DNA from: Akkermansiaceae bacterium
GTDB taxonomy: Bacteria; Verrucomicrobiota; Verrucomicrobiia; Verrucomicrobiales; Akkermansiaceae
Direction of reading: 5' to 3'
Length of the DNA stretch: 64,000 nucleotides
NCBI GenBank assembly: GCA_030725745.1
Contig: JANRFH010000012.1
Span: 41,991 to 105,990 of the forward strand
Shown here: piece after piece, positions 28,880 to 38,213 of the stretch
How positions within the stretch are numbered: the stretch's first letter is position 1
Layout of the letters: every line of letters starts with the position of its first letter
Translations under genes and position numbers: made by a program
Notes under the pieces: model-generated
What the model saw: only the letters and a program-made list of their open reading frames with translations
What the model was told of the DNA's origin: nothing
Database searches by the model: none

Positions 28880-30571
28880 ATGACCAACCCCCTAAAGCGC
28901 GCCTTTTTCTGGCTCTCTGGAGCAGGAACCGAAACGCTTGAGCGCTGCCCCGCCTGGGAGCAGCGCAAATACGTCGCCTTCGGAGCCACCGTGCTCGTTC
29001 CCTGCGCATTCGCCTTCATCGCCTGCGCTTACGCACTCTCTACCATCACCGACAAGCCCGGCGTCATCTACCCCGTCGCCGGTGTCTGGGCATTCATCAT
29101 CCTCACCATCGACCGCGCCCTGCTCGCCGGATACCGCCCGTACCTCTCCATTTTCCGGAAAATGGCGCAGTTTTCCCTCCGCCTTGTCGTCGCCGTGCTC
29201 ATGGGCATCACCATCGCCCACCCTCTCGTCTTACTGCTTTTCCGCGACACGATCTCTTCGGTCATCGAGAGCGACCGTGCTGCGGAGATCGAAATCGTCC
29301 GGACAGGATTTGATGAGGAAAAGGAAAAGGTGCGTGGACGCATCGGCGGATTGGAAAACGCCTTGGAAAAACAACGTGAGCGCTGGAACGAATCCTTCCA
29401 GGCGAAATTCATCATTCAGGAAAACCAAACCGCAGACTCGGCCATCCCCGGCCTCACCGCCGAACAGCAGGCCGAGCTGAAAGCCGCCACCGACGAGGCC
29501 ACCGCTCCGTTCCGCGCTAGGCTAGATGTCGTCCAGGCACAAACCGACGAACTCACCCCACAATATGCCAAGCTCCAAACAGAGCTCTCCTTCTGGCAGT
29601 CAGAATTCGAAAACGAACTCAACGGCCAGCGCTCCGGCCTCGTCGGCGAGGGCCCGCGCGCACGCTCGATCCGCTCGGATCAACTCGAACCCCGCCGCGA
29701 GGAAACCCGCCGCCTCGGCGCTCTGCTCGAACACCTCACCGCAGAGAAAGCCACCCTCCAGACTCAGGCGCGCGAAGCAGAGGCAGGTTCCATTGCCCTT
29801 TTCGAAGCGAAGCTGGCCGAGATGGAACTCGCCAACAAGGCCGAGGCCGACCGCGTCGCTGCCTTGAAGCAACGGGTGGAAAACGACCAGGCCGAGCAAT
29901 TCGTCACGCAGCAGAACACCCTTCGCGAGACCATCAAGCAACAGATCGACGCCCGCCTAGTCGAACTCGAAAGAACCCAAAACGAGCTCGCTGCCGTGGG
30001 CGCGGAAGAAACCGACCGCCTCGCCGCCATCCGCTCAGAGCCACGCAAGGACGTGCTCACCCAAACCCTAGCCCTCCACCGGCTCTTCGAAGCAGGCAAC
30101 GAAGGCGGCAAGTTCGCTTTCTACACCTACATCATCCTCACCATGCTCTTCATGCTCGTGGATACGATCCCGCTCATCGTGAAATTTTTCACCAAACCCG
30201 GCCCCTACGACACCCTCGTTGACCGCGACGAGATCACCTTCGACTCCGAGCACCGCGCCTTCCGCGAAACGCGCTCACGCTACATGGAGCAACTCACCTC
30301 CGGTAACCTCATTGCTGTGACACGTAATAGGAACCTCGAACACGCCTTAGTGGACGGCGTGGAACACACACGCGCCGCCCGTGAGTTCCTCGATTCACTG
30401 GTGGAAATGGAGCGCTCTTTCTCCGATAAAATGCGCCTAGAAGAAGAGAACATCGGCCATCAGGACACCGACAAACGCGCCGCCATCGAAGCCATTAAAA
30501 AGCGTTTCTACGATGACCTCCACCACAGGATGGAGCTCTTCTTCAAGACGAAGCACCAAGCGCAGGCCTGA
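28880..30571 (+). CDS. DUF4407-like membrane protein with coiled-coil region
   Basis: N-terminal TM pairs, IYPVAGVWAFIILTIDRALLAGYRP, long E/Q/R-rich coiled coil, further TM. Confidence 0.8.
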   Translation: MTNPLKRAFFWLSGAGTETLERCPAWEQRKYVAFGATVLVPCAFAFIACAYALSTITDKPGVIYPVAGVWAFIILTIDRALLAGYRPYLSIFRKMAQFSLRLVVAVLMGITIAHPLVLLLFRDTISSVIESDRAAEIEIVRTGFDEEKEKVRGRIGGLENALEKQRERWNESFQAKFIIQENQTADSAIPGLTAEQQAELKAATDEATAPFRARLDVVQAQTDELTPQYAKLQTELSFWQSEFENELNGQRSGLVGEGPRARSIRSDQLEPRREETRRLGALLEHLTAEKATLQTQAREAEAGSIALFEAKLAEMELANKAEADRVAALKQRVENDQAEQFVTQQNTLRETIKQQIDARLVELERTQNELAAVGAEETDRLAAIRSEPRKDVLTQTLALHRLFEAGNEGGKFAFYTYIILTMLFMLVDTIPLIVKFFTKPGPYDTLVDRDEITFDSEHRAFRETRSRYMEQLTSGNLIAVTRNRNLEHALVDGVEHTRAAREFLDSLVEMERSFSDKMRLEEENIGHQDTDKRAAIEAIKKRFYDDLHHRMELFFKTKHQAQA

Positions 30572-30585
30572 TATAGGGAAGCCGG

Positions 30586-31392
30586 TCAGGGATTGAAGGA
30601 GCTGGACATGGGGTCATATTCACCGCCGATTTCGCTAACAACCGTCTTACCGCCAGCACCACCGCCGCCATCCGGAATACCGCGAGGGGCATCGGGGCCA
30701 CGCACAATCACGCCGCTGGGTAAGAGTTCACCTCCACGCCTTTCGTTCATCTGGTCATTCACGGCTTGATTAATCAAATCAATCGCTGGGCCGTCGAGCT
30801 TCCCGAAGGTTCCATCGTCCATCAGTGCAGATGACTCGACGAGCTTCTTGAGGTTGATTTTGATCTTGCGCGGAAAGTTCGCAGCATTCGGATCCATCAC
30901 AATCATTTCACCGGGTAAAACGAAGATTTCGTTGCCGTTTTCATGGATTAGCTTCGCCTTGCCTTCGATCACGATAAACTTGAACCATTGACCCGGGCTC
31001 GATTCGATCATCGTAGTCGTGCCGGTGATCGCCGCTGTGATAGTCGCCGTCCTAATCTTCGCGCCGCCTGCATTCTTCGGCACTTGAAGGAGGAAAGACC
31101 CCTTGTCGATCGCAAGATCACGGGAGCTTTCACCGAAACGGAAGATGGAGTTCGCGCCGATACGCGTCACCGTCTTGTCAGTGAAAGTGAGTTCCGCTCG
31201 CGAGTTGCGCCCGGTCAGCACTGTCGATGAGCCGGTGAGTTTCTGCCCTGTATTTGCAGTTTTGGCAGAGGAAGATTTTTCGCTGACTTTCACGTCGTTT
31301 ACCACTGTAGTGATGTCCGCCGATTTAAGAGGAGCCGCAGAAGCCATTCCGGCTGAGGCTACGAATGCCAAGGTGAGGATTTGCTTTTTCAT
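30586..31392 (-). CDS. FecR-domain secreted protein
   Basis: Signal peptide; SSTVLTGRNSRAELTFTDKTVTRIGANSIFRF; FKFIVIEGKAKLIHENGNEIFVLPGEMIVM. Confidence 0.85.
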   Translation of the reverse strand: MKKQILTLAFVASAGMASAAPLKSADITTVVNDVKVSEKSSSAKTANTGQKLTGSSTVLTGRNSRAELTFTDKTVTRIGANSIFRFGESSRDLAIDKGSFLLQVPKNAGGAKIRTATITAAITGTTTMIESSPGQWFKFIVIEGKAKLIHENGNEIFVLPGEMIVMDPNAANFPRKIKINLKKLVESSALMDDGTFGKLDGPAIDLINQAVNDQMNERRGGELLPSGVIVRGPDAPRGIPDGGGGAGGKTVVSEIGGEYDPMSSSFNP

Positions 31393-31416
31393 GATCTGTA
31401 TTTCTGTTTGGGTAAA

Positions 31417-31610
31417 TTAAAAAGCGATTTGGCAACCAACACCGACTCCGCCCGTCCAGCTTTGGAAATCGTTGGTTGGCGTGAAACCGAAGTTGGTGGA
31501 GGTATTGCTGTCGTTCTTGTCGTAGAAAACCGATGCACTGAGGCTGATATTCTTGGTCATTTCCCAGATCAGTTCGAGGCCGAATGGGAGCATCGCTATG
31601 GAAACGGAGC
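31417..31610 (-). pseudogene. C-terminal fragment of an outer-membrane beta-barrel protein
   Basis: VSIAMLPFGLELIWEMTKNISLSASVFYDKNDSNTSTNFGFTPTNDFQSWTGGVGVGCQIAF ending in a C-terminal Phe; no N-terminal portion upstream. Confidence 0.6.
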
Positions 31611-32880
31611 ATTTTTTAAAGATAAAATTGCTCTCATCGGCCCCGCAGCCGCCCGCTTTCAAGATCACCACCGAACCCCGGTAGGCCTACTACTCGGACC
31701 TCAACTCCACCTCCAATCCATTGGTGCAGGTCTAGGAAATGATTTCGTAGAGCGTCCCTTCGGAAAACTCACCATCGCCATTTTCCTGACAGCTGTGCTC
31801 GGAGCGCTTCTCTCCTCCATCCTGATCTACTTTGTAAGTCGTCCAATGCTAGCGCTACTTGGCACAGTATTGATCATCGCTACGGCCATTTCCGGCACCT
31901 ACATACTAGGTGAAAGAAATGCCATTTGGTTCGGCCCCACCTCCTTTTCCGTTGCTGTATTTCTTGGAGCAATTTGCGGGCAGTCCTACGATCTGATCAG
32001 CGAAAGGCTCGAGCGCTCACGCCTCCACGGCCAGTTCCGCCGCTTCGTCTCGCGAGACGTGGCGGACTCGCTCGTTAACGACCCCTCGATCTACCAGCAG
32101 GCCGCTGGCGGCAGGAATCGCCGGGTGGTCGTCCTTTTCTCCGACATCCGCGGCTTCACCTCCCTCTCCGAGCAAGTCACACCGGAACAGCTTTTCTCCC
32201 AGCTCAACGAATACTTCACCGCCATGGTGAGAATTATTTTCAACCACAAGGGCACCTTGGATAAATTCATCGGCGATGCCATCCTTGCCCACTGGGGCGC
32301 CCTAGAAGACGGAACTGATGAGGATTTCACCAACTCCGCCCTTGCCGCCACCGAGGCGATGATCATCGAGCTCGAACGCCTCAATGCGGACTGGAAATTG
32401 CGGAACATGCCGGTGCTAGGCATCGGCATCGGCATCCACCTCGGCCAAGTCCTCGCAGGAGAAATCGGCTCCGAGCAGCGCACCGAGTTCGGCGTCATCG
32501 GAGATGCGGTGAACCTCGCCTCCCGCCTCGAGGGCATGACCAAGGCCTTTTCCTCAAAATGGCTCGCCAGCGGCCAACTCATCGAAGCCACCGGACGCCA
32601 GGACAATCTCCGCCGCATCGCCCGCGTCCGCGTCAAGGGTCGCGAGGAACCCGTTGATCTCTGGACGATGCCGTTCTGCGAAGCCTCCCGCGCGAAATAC
32701 GAAGTCGCCCTGAAACTCTTCGAAGCCGGCGACTTTGACGGAGCCCTCAAGCAGATGGAACAATACATGACGAACTACCCCGAAGACCTCGTCGCCGAGC
32801 ACCTCCTCGAACACGCCAGAAACTTCCGAGAAAACCCTCCAGAAGACTGGGATGGTATCATCCGCTTCAACGAAAAATAG
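31610..32880 (+). pseudogene. 5'-truncated CHASE2-adenylate/guanylate cyclase
   Basis: Begins mid-domain at FFKDKIALIGPAAARFQDHHRTPVG; intact class III cyclase domain VVVLFSDIRGFTSLSEQ...KFIGDAILAHWG...EFGVIGDAVNLASRLEG. The ORF start at 31381 lies antisense to the OMP fragment. Confidence 0.65.
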
Positions 32881-32890
32881 CGGGGAAAGG

Positions 32891-32973
32891 TACCTCCGGC
32901 CGGACTCGAACCGGCACGCCTGTGAGGGCAATGGATTTTAAATCCACAGTGTCTACCATTCCACCACGGAGGC
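32891..32973 (-). tRNA. tRNA-Leu(TAA)
   Basis: Reverse complement GCCTCCGTGGTGGAATGGTAGACACTGTGGATTTAAAATCCATTGCCCTCACAGGCGTGCCGGTTCGAGTCCGGCCGGAGGTA; long variable arm, anticodon TAA. Confidence 0.93.
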
Positions 32974-33037
32974 TTTCCTTGGACGCCCGGATTAAGTTTC
33001 CCAGCAGCGCTCGTGGCAAGGCGATTCGCAAAAGCAA

Positions 33038-33164
33038 TTTCAACGCAGAGGCGCAGAGGTCGCAAAGGGGACGCAGAGCTGGGGTTATGAATTAAAAATG
33101 ACTAATGGAATGCTGAGCACTGGCTCTGCGCATCCTCTGCGAACTTTGCGGCTCTGCGTTGAAA
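33038..33164. repeat. Iteron-type inverted-repeat island (gene-less)
   Basis: TTTCAACGCAGAGGCGCAGAGGTCGCAAAGG (33038-33068) vs reverse complement of 33134-33164, 27/31 identical. Confidence 0.9.
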
Positions 33165-33167
33165 ATC

Positions 33168-33470
33168 TCATCCCGCATCATTCTCTTCCTTAGCCACCCG
33201 GTGCCCCGGCTTCGCGAGGATCTCGATATAGACCGCTTCCCAGCCACCGTGCGATGCAGCATCCACCGCCTCGATAATTTTGGATACATGCACCTCACCC
33301 GCGCTCTCAGCATCTTTGCCGGAGCGGCAGTCGAAATCCCAGAAATCCACTCCCTCAGGCAACTCCTTGCGCCTCTCGCGCTTAAGATACTTGCGGACAT
33401 CCGCCTTGATGCCCTCGACCACGCGGGCGGGCTTGTGCTTCGGGTCTTCCATCGGAAACAATTTCTTCAT
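33168..33470 (-). CDS. DUF6172-like small conserved protein
   Basis: MKKLFPMEDPKHKPARVVEGIKADVRKYLKRERRKELPEGVDFWDFDCR. Confidence 0.8.
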   Translation of the reverse strand: MKKLFPMEDPKHKPARVVEGIKADVRKYLKRERRKELPEGVDFWDFDCRSGKDAESAGEVHVSKIIEAVDAASHGGWEAVYIEILAKPGHRVAKEENDAG

Positions 33471-33641
33471 GGCCGTGCTTGTCGCCCATAGCGCCCGCTT
33501 TGTCGCGAAAAAATGATCGACCACTGCCCACACCAGACGCCATTTCACCCATTATTGCTTTCCCTTCAGAGCCAAAATGCAATATGAGTTAGCTAACTGG
33601 GAATTATTAGATCTTAACTCTCAGTAAACTGCCCCCTCGTC

Positions 33642-34118
33642 ATGAAAAATGTTATCAAACTTGCAGTCAGCACCATTGCCGCAACTCTCCTAGCATCCTG
33701 CGGTGATGGTGGATATGAAACAGGATTCTCCCCTCCCACCGGAGACGAAAAATACTCCGAGATCTTCCCCGACCAAGTGAGCGGCACACCCGCCGATATC
33801 CAACTTCTCGAGCTAGATGGCAAACTCTACAAGGGTGCCGTCGCAACCTACGGCACCGGCGTCAGCGTCACCGCCCTCCTCAGCAAAGATCAGGATGCTC
33901 TCGACGACTACGTAAAAACCACCGGTGTCCCGAAACTTGAAAACTACAACAACCGCTCCAGCGCCAAAGTCAACGGTGTCTGGCGCTTCCGAGGCAACGG
34001 CTCCACCGGCAGGATCTATGGCTGGCAGAACGGTGCATGGGTCTTCAGTATCGAGGCCACTGACGACACCCTCTTCGACGAAGCAGTCTCCAAATTCCCC
34101 TACATCAGCAAAAAGTAA
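33642..34118 (+). CDS. Hypothetical lipoprotein
   Basis: MKNVIKLAVSTIAATLLASCGDGG lipobox. Confidence 0.7.
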   Translation: MKNVIKLAVSTIAATLLASCGDGGYETGFSPPTGDEKYSEIFPDQVSGTPADIQLLELDGKLYKGAVATYGTGVSVTALLSKDQDALDDYVKTTGVPKLENYNNRSSAKVNGVWRFRGNGSTGRIYGWQNGAWVFSIEATDDTLFDEAVSKFPYISKK

Positions 34119-34124
34119 TCCGCC

Positions 34125-35603
34125 ATGAAACGCTTACCACTCCTCTTCTCCATCGCCCTTTCCATAGCCCCTCTTCACGCCCAGACGGAGGAGCGAAAGC
34201 AGGAAATCATCACAGCCGTCGGCGAACAGGCCGGAAGCGCGCTTCTCAGCGTCCATATGGCAGTAAACTTGCTCGCCGAACGTTGGACGAAAAAAATGAT
34301 AGCCGTGGACGAAGCTAAGGAGCTAGCTACAAGCTACCGTGAAAGCGCAGAACTTTGCGCCACACTCGTCCAAGGAAAATCCGCACAGATCGAGTCCACC
34401 ACCGCCGCCCTCGTAAAACAGGCGACCACCCTCGAAACATGGATCACTACCGGCGACGACTCCATGGCTCCCGTTCATGCGAAATTAAAAGCTGAGACCG
34501 ACGCACTCATCGCAGGAGAAGCCCCTGCCCCTTCAGCTCCATCACCCACTGCCGCACCGGACGGAACCATCGAGCTAAAAACTACGAAATCCGTAGCGCC
34601 GAATGGTAAACCGGGTCCACTCGGGATCATGCAAGTGACAAAGGTAAACCGGGAACAACCATTGGAAGTCACTTGGAAATACCCGAACGGCGATAGTGAT
34701 AAAGGACTGTGCGTTTCTTTCCCCGGATCAGGAAAGATGGCTACCTTCTTTGGCCAAGGCATCAGAAGCGTCGGCATCTACAAACGTGAGGGCACGAAGG
34801 TCAGCGGCTACTGAGCACCCACTGTAGCTGGCGGTAAAATCAGCACCATCTCAATGAACCAGACTGGTGAGAAACCCGAATACGATATCGTTGGCGGCGG
34901 GAAACTCATTCTGGATTTCCAGCCCGGAATGATGGCGAAAACCACATGGAGATTCGATAAAGGAGATGTCCCAGGACTTGCCGTTGGTGATGCCGAATAC
35001 CTCGCCATCGTATCCATGGAGCCGGGCTCGAAAGCCGGGGTCGCTCTCTACACCATGGCGGATGACAGCAAGTCCGCCACAGGCCGCTGGGTCGTTGCAG
35101 GCACGCCGGGAGTTGGCGAGGACGAACTCATTGTCACGAAGGTCACCGGGGTCTTTTCCTCAGCACCAGGTGCTACTGCTCCACCGGCTGCAGATGGGAA
35201 AATCGAACAAGAGGTGAAAGCCATCGCGGAAAAGCTTCGCCTAGATCTCGGCAACGCCGCCCCATTCAAGCCCACCCCCGAGCAGGTCGCCGCCATCACC
35301 GCCACTCCGGAAGATGCAGAAAAACTTCTCGCCTGGGTCACCGCCGTCTATGCCTCACTGAAGCCCGGTCAAGCCGCCGCAAAGGAAGGCCAGACCGTCA
35401 TCAAAGTCACCGGCCCAGACCTCAAAGACCTTCCCGGCGGATACACCCAACAGATCGCCCATTTCAATAAATCCGGCGTCCAGATCTACGGCTTCAAATA
35501 TCTCGCTCCCGGCGAGGAATTCGGCATGTCGTTTGACGGACTTTTCCGCGTCGATGGGAAATGGATCTTCATCCCCAAAGCTTGGCGCGCCTTCGCAAAT
35601 TGA
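34125..35603 (+). pseudogene. Secreted hypothetical protein interrupted by one in-frame TGA (34812-34814)
   Basis: ORFs 34125-34814 and 34854-35603 share one frame; the frame between them has no other stop: ...KVSGY*APTVAGGKISTISMNQTGEKPEY... Confidence 0.75.
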
Positions 35604-35616
35604 TCCGCTGCCTATC

Positions 35617-36294
35617 TCAGCCAGCATTGTTCATCAGGATCACCATTTCGCCCTTGGTGCCATGTGACTTGAACCATTCCAACAACTCCGCCGCAGTGCC
35701 GCGATGATAGGTCTCGAACTTTTTCGTAAGTTCCCGTGCCACACAGACCTTCGCCTCCGGCGCGATCTCGGTTAAGATCTCTAAGGTAGAAACAATGCGG
35801 TGCGGGCTCTCAAAGAAAATCCCAGTCTCGCCGCTCTCCAATGCCGCGGACATCGCCTCCTTGCGCTTCCCCTTCTTTACCGAGAGGAAACCGCCGAAGC
35901 GGAAGGCATGGCACGGCATCCCCGATCCGATCAGCGCCATCAGCACCGCAGACGGCCCCGGCAGCACCTCGAAATCCACTTCCGCCTCTAAACATGCCTG
36001 CACCAAGCGATAGCCAGGATCTGAAATTCCCGGCATGCCCGCATCGCTGACAAAAGCAATCACCTCTCCCGCCTTCGCAGCTGCCACAAGCTCCGGAGCC
36101 TTGCGGCTCTCGTTGTGCTCGTGCAGCGAGACCAAGGGCTTCCCGGAAACGCCGTGATGCGCCAGCAGGATCCCGGAGCGCCGCGTATCCTCGCAGGCAA
36201 TGCGATCCGCCGATTTCAAAACCTCCAGCGCCCTCAGCGTGATGTCGCCGAGATTGCCGATAGGAGTTGGCACCAATACGATTTTCCCACTCAC
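35617..36294 (-). CDS. rsmI: 16S rRNA (cytidine1402-2'-O)-methyltransferase
   Basis: LVPTPIGNLGDITLRALEVLKSADRIACEDTRRSGILLAHHG; FVSDAGMPGISDPGYRLV. Confidence 0.95.
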   Translation of the reverse strand: MSGKIVLVPTPIGNLGDITLRALEVLKSADRIACEDTRRSGILLAHHGVSGKPLVSLHEHNESRKAPELVAAAKAGEVIAFVSDAGMPGISDPGYRLVQACLEAEVDFEVLPGPSAVLMALIGSGMPCHAFRFGGFLSVKKGKRKEAMSAALESGETGIFFESPHRIVSTLEILTEIAPEAKVCVARELTKKFETYHRGTAAELLEWFKSHGTKGEMVILMNNAG

Positions 36295-36692
36295 GCCCTA
36301 CCCTCCAGCACCGCGCGTTCCTTTTCCTCCAGCCTCGCCGGCTGGCCTTGGTTGTTCACCTTGGCAGTGACCATCTCGCCGCTCGCCGCGACTTTCCCAT
36401 CGTCTTTCAAAATCTGAAAAAACCACGTGACCGAACCGGAACCGACCTTACCGACAGCAAGCTCCACCGTGATATTGTCCTGAAACGTGAGTGGTCTAGC
36501 GTAGTCACACACCACCCGCACACGTGGCCAACCGCCCTGCGAGCGATCAAATACCACCAACCCGGCATGCTCAAGGAAGTCATGCTCCGCACGTTCGGGG
36601 TATTGGAGGATTTTCGAAAAATGAACCCACCCGCTCGCATCCGTATCCGCGAAGGCGACCTCGCACTCGTAGCGATGGCGGATGTTTTCCAA
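36291..36692 (-). CDS. Acyl-CoA thioesterase (YbgC/4HBT hotdog)
   Basis: VAFADTDASGWVHFSKILQYPERAEHDFLEHAGL. Confidence 0.88.
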   Translation of the reverse strand: MENIRHRYECEVAFADTDASGWVHFSKILQYPERAEHDFLEHAGLVVFDRSQGGWPRVRVVCDYARPLTFQDNITVELAVGKVGSGSVTWFFQILKDDGKVAASGEMVTAKVNNQGQPARLEEKERAVLEGRA

Positions 36693-36698
36693 AAGAGC

Positions 36699-37949
36699 TT
36701 AGTCCTCGAATTTCTGCACCAGCACGGAGGCATTGTGCCCGCCGAAGCCGAAGCTATTGCTAAGTGCGATCTTGATCGGAGCCTCGCGGGCAACGTTCGG
36801 AGTAACGTCCAGATCGCAATCCGGATCCTGCTCCTCGATGTTGATCGTCGGAGGCACCACGCCTTCCACGATGCCCATCACACTGGCGATCAGCTCGATG
36901 CCGCCCGCTGCGCCGAGCATGTGCCCGGTCATGGATTTCGTGGAGCTGACCATCAGGCCATTCGTCGCGTAGTCGCCGAAGGCAACCTTGATCGCCTTGG
37001 TCTCCGCGATGTCGCCCAGACCCGTGGAGGTCGCGTGCGCATTGAGGTAATCGACGTCCTCGGGATTGGTCTTGCCGTGCTTGAGCGCCATGCCGATCGC
37101 ATAGGCCGGGCCGCTGCCGTCTGGTGATGGGGCACTGAGGTGATACGCATCCGCGCTCACTCCGTATCCAGTCAGTTCCGCATAAATTTTCGCACCGCGT
37201 GCCTTGGCCGTTTCCAGCTCCTCGATCATCACCACGCCAGAGCCTTCGCCCATTACGAAGCCATCACGACCTTTATCGAAGGGGCGGGATGCGCCTTCGG
37301 GATCGTCGTTTCGTGTGCTCAGTGCCTTCATGTTGTTGAAGCCACAGAGACCCATCGGCAGGATTGCTGCTTCTGCACCACCGCAGAGGAAACCATCTGC
37401 ATCGCCGAATTTGATCATGCGCCATGCCTCACCGATGTTGTGGTTAGAGGTCGCACAGGCAGTTACGATCACCATGTTCGGCCCCAGTAGGCCGTGCTCC
37501 ATGGAGATAATGCCGGAGGCGATGTTGGAAATCATCATCGGAATCGTGAAAGGCGATACGCGCCGCGCTCCCTTTTCAAGGTAAGTGCTGTGCTCGCGCT
37601 CAAGCGTCGAGAGTCCGCCGATGCCGCTGCCGACCATCACACCGTAACGGCGGCGATCAATCTTTTCTGTATCAAGCCCTGAGTCCTGCATCGCCATCTT
37701 CGAGGCCGCGACGGCAAACTGCACGTAACGATCCGAGCGGCGTGAGTCTTTGGGCACATTGAAATAACCGTCTGGCTCGAAGTCACGGACTTCCCCAGCG
37801 ATCTTGCAATCGAAAGGTGTCGTATCGATCTGCTCGATCAACCGTATGCCGCTGCGACCGTTCTTCAGGCCGTCCCACGTCTTCTCCAAATCATTTCCCA
37901 ATGGGGAAATACATCCAATTCCGGTAATAACCACCCGTCGCTCGCTCAT
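36699..37949 (-). CDS. fabF: Beta-ketoacyl-ACP synthase II
   Basis: MSERRVVITGIGCISPLGN; NAHATSTGLGDIAETKAI; NSFGFGGHNASVLVQKF. Confidence 0.94.
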   Translation of the reverse strand: MSERRVVITGIGCISPLGNDLEKTWDGLKNGRSGIRLIEQIDTTPFDCKIAGEVRDFEPDGYFNVPKDSRRSDRYVQFAVAASKMAMQDSGLDTEKIDRRRYGVMVGSGIGGLSTLEREHSTYLEKGARRVSPFTIPMMISNIASGIISMEHGLLGPNMVIVTACATSNHNIGEAWRMIKFGDADGFLCGGAEAAILPMGLCGFNNMKALSTRNDDPEGASRPFDKGRDGFVMGEGSGVVMIEELETAKARGAKIYAELTGYGVSADAYHLSAPSPDGSGPAYAIGMALKHGKTNPEDVDYLNAHATSTGLGDIAETKAIKVAFGDYATNGLMVSSTKSMTGHMLGAAGGIELIASVMGIVEGVVPPTINIEEQDPDCDLDVTPNVAREAPIKIALSNSFGFGGHNASVLVQKFED

Positions 37950-38060
37950 ATCGTGCAGCAAGCCTAGACAGCGAACCGATCAGCACGCAAGCACTAGAAA
38001 TTCGCCTCTGGAACAGGGAGATCAAGCTTGAGAGATATCTGTCCAAATTCCTGAAGGTTC

Positions 38061-38182
38061 AACCGCGAATAAACGCGAATGGACGCTAATCCAATGCATG
38101 TGGCTTAGAAGAATTGTTTTTTTGCACACAAAACATTCTCAAGAAACCCAAGATTTGCGTTCATTTGCGTTCATTCGCGGTT
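38061..38182. repeat. Iteron-type inverted-repeat island
   Basis: AACCGCGAATAAACGCGAATGGACGCTAAT (38061-38090) vs reverse complement of 38153-38182, 26/30 identical. Confidence 0.9.
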
Positions 38183-38213
38183 TTTTCCTAGGCTTTATCG
38201 CCCTGACCTTTTT

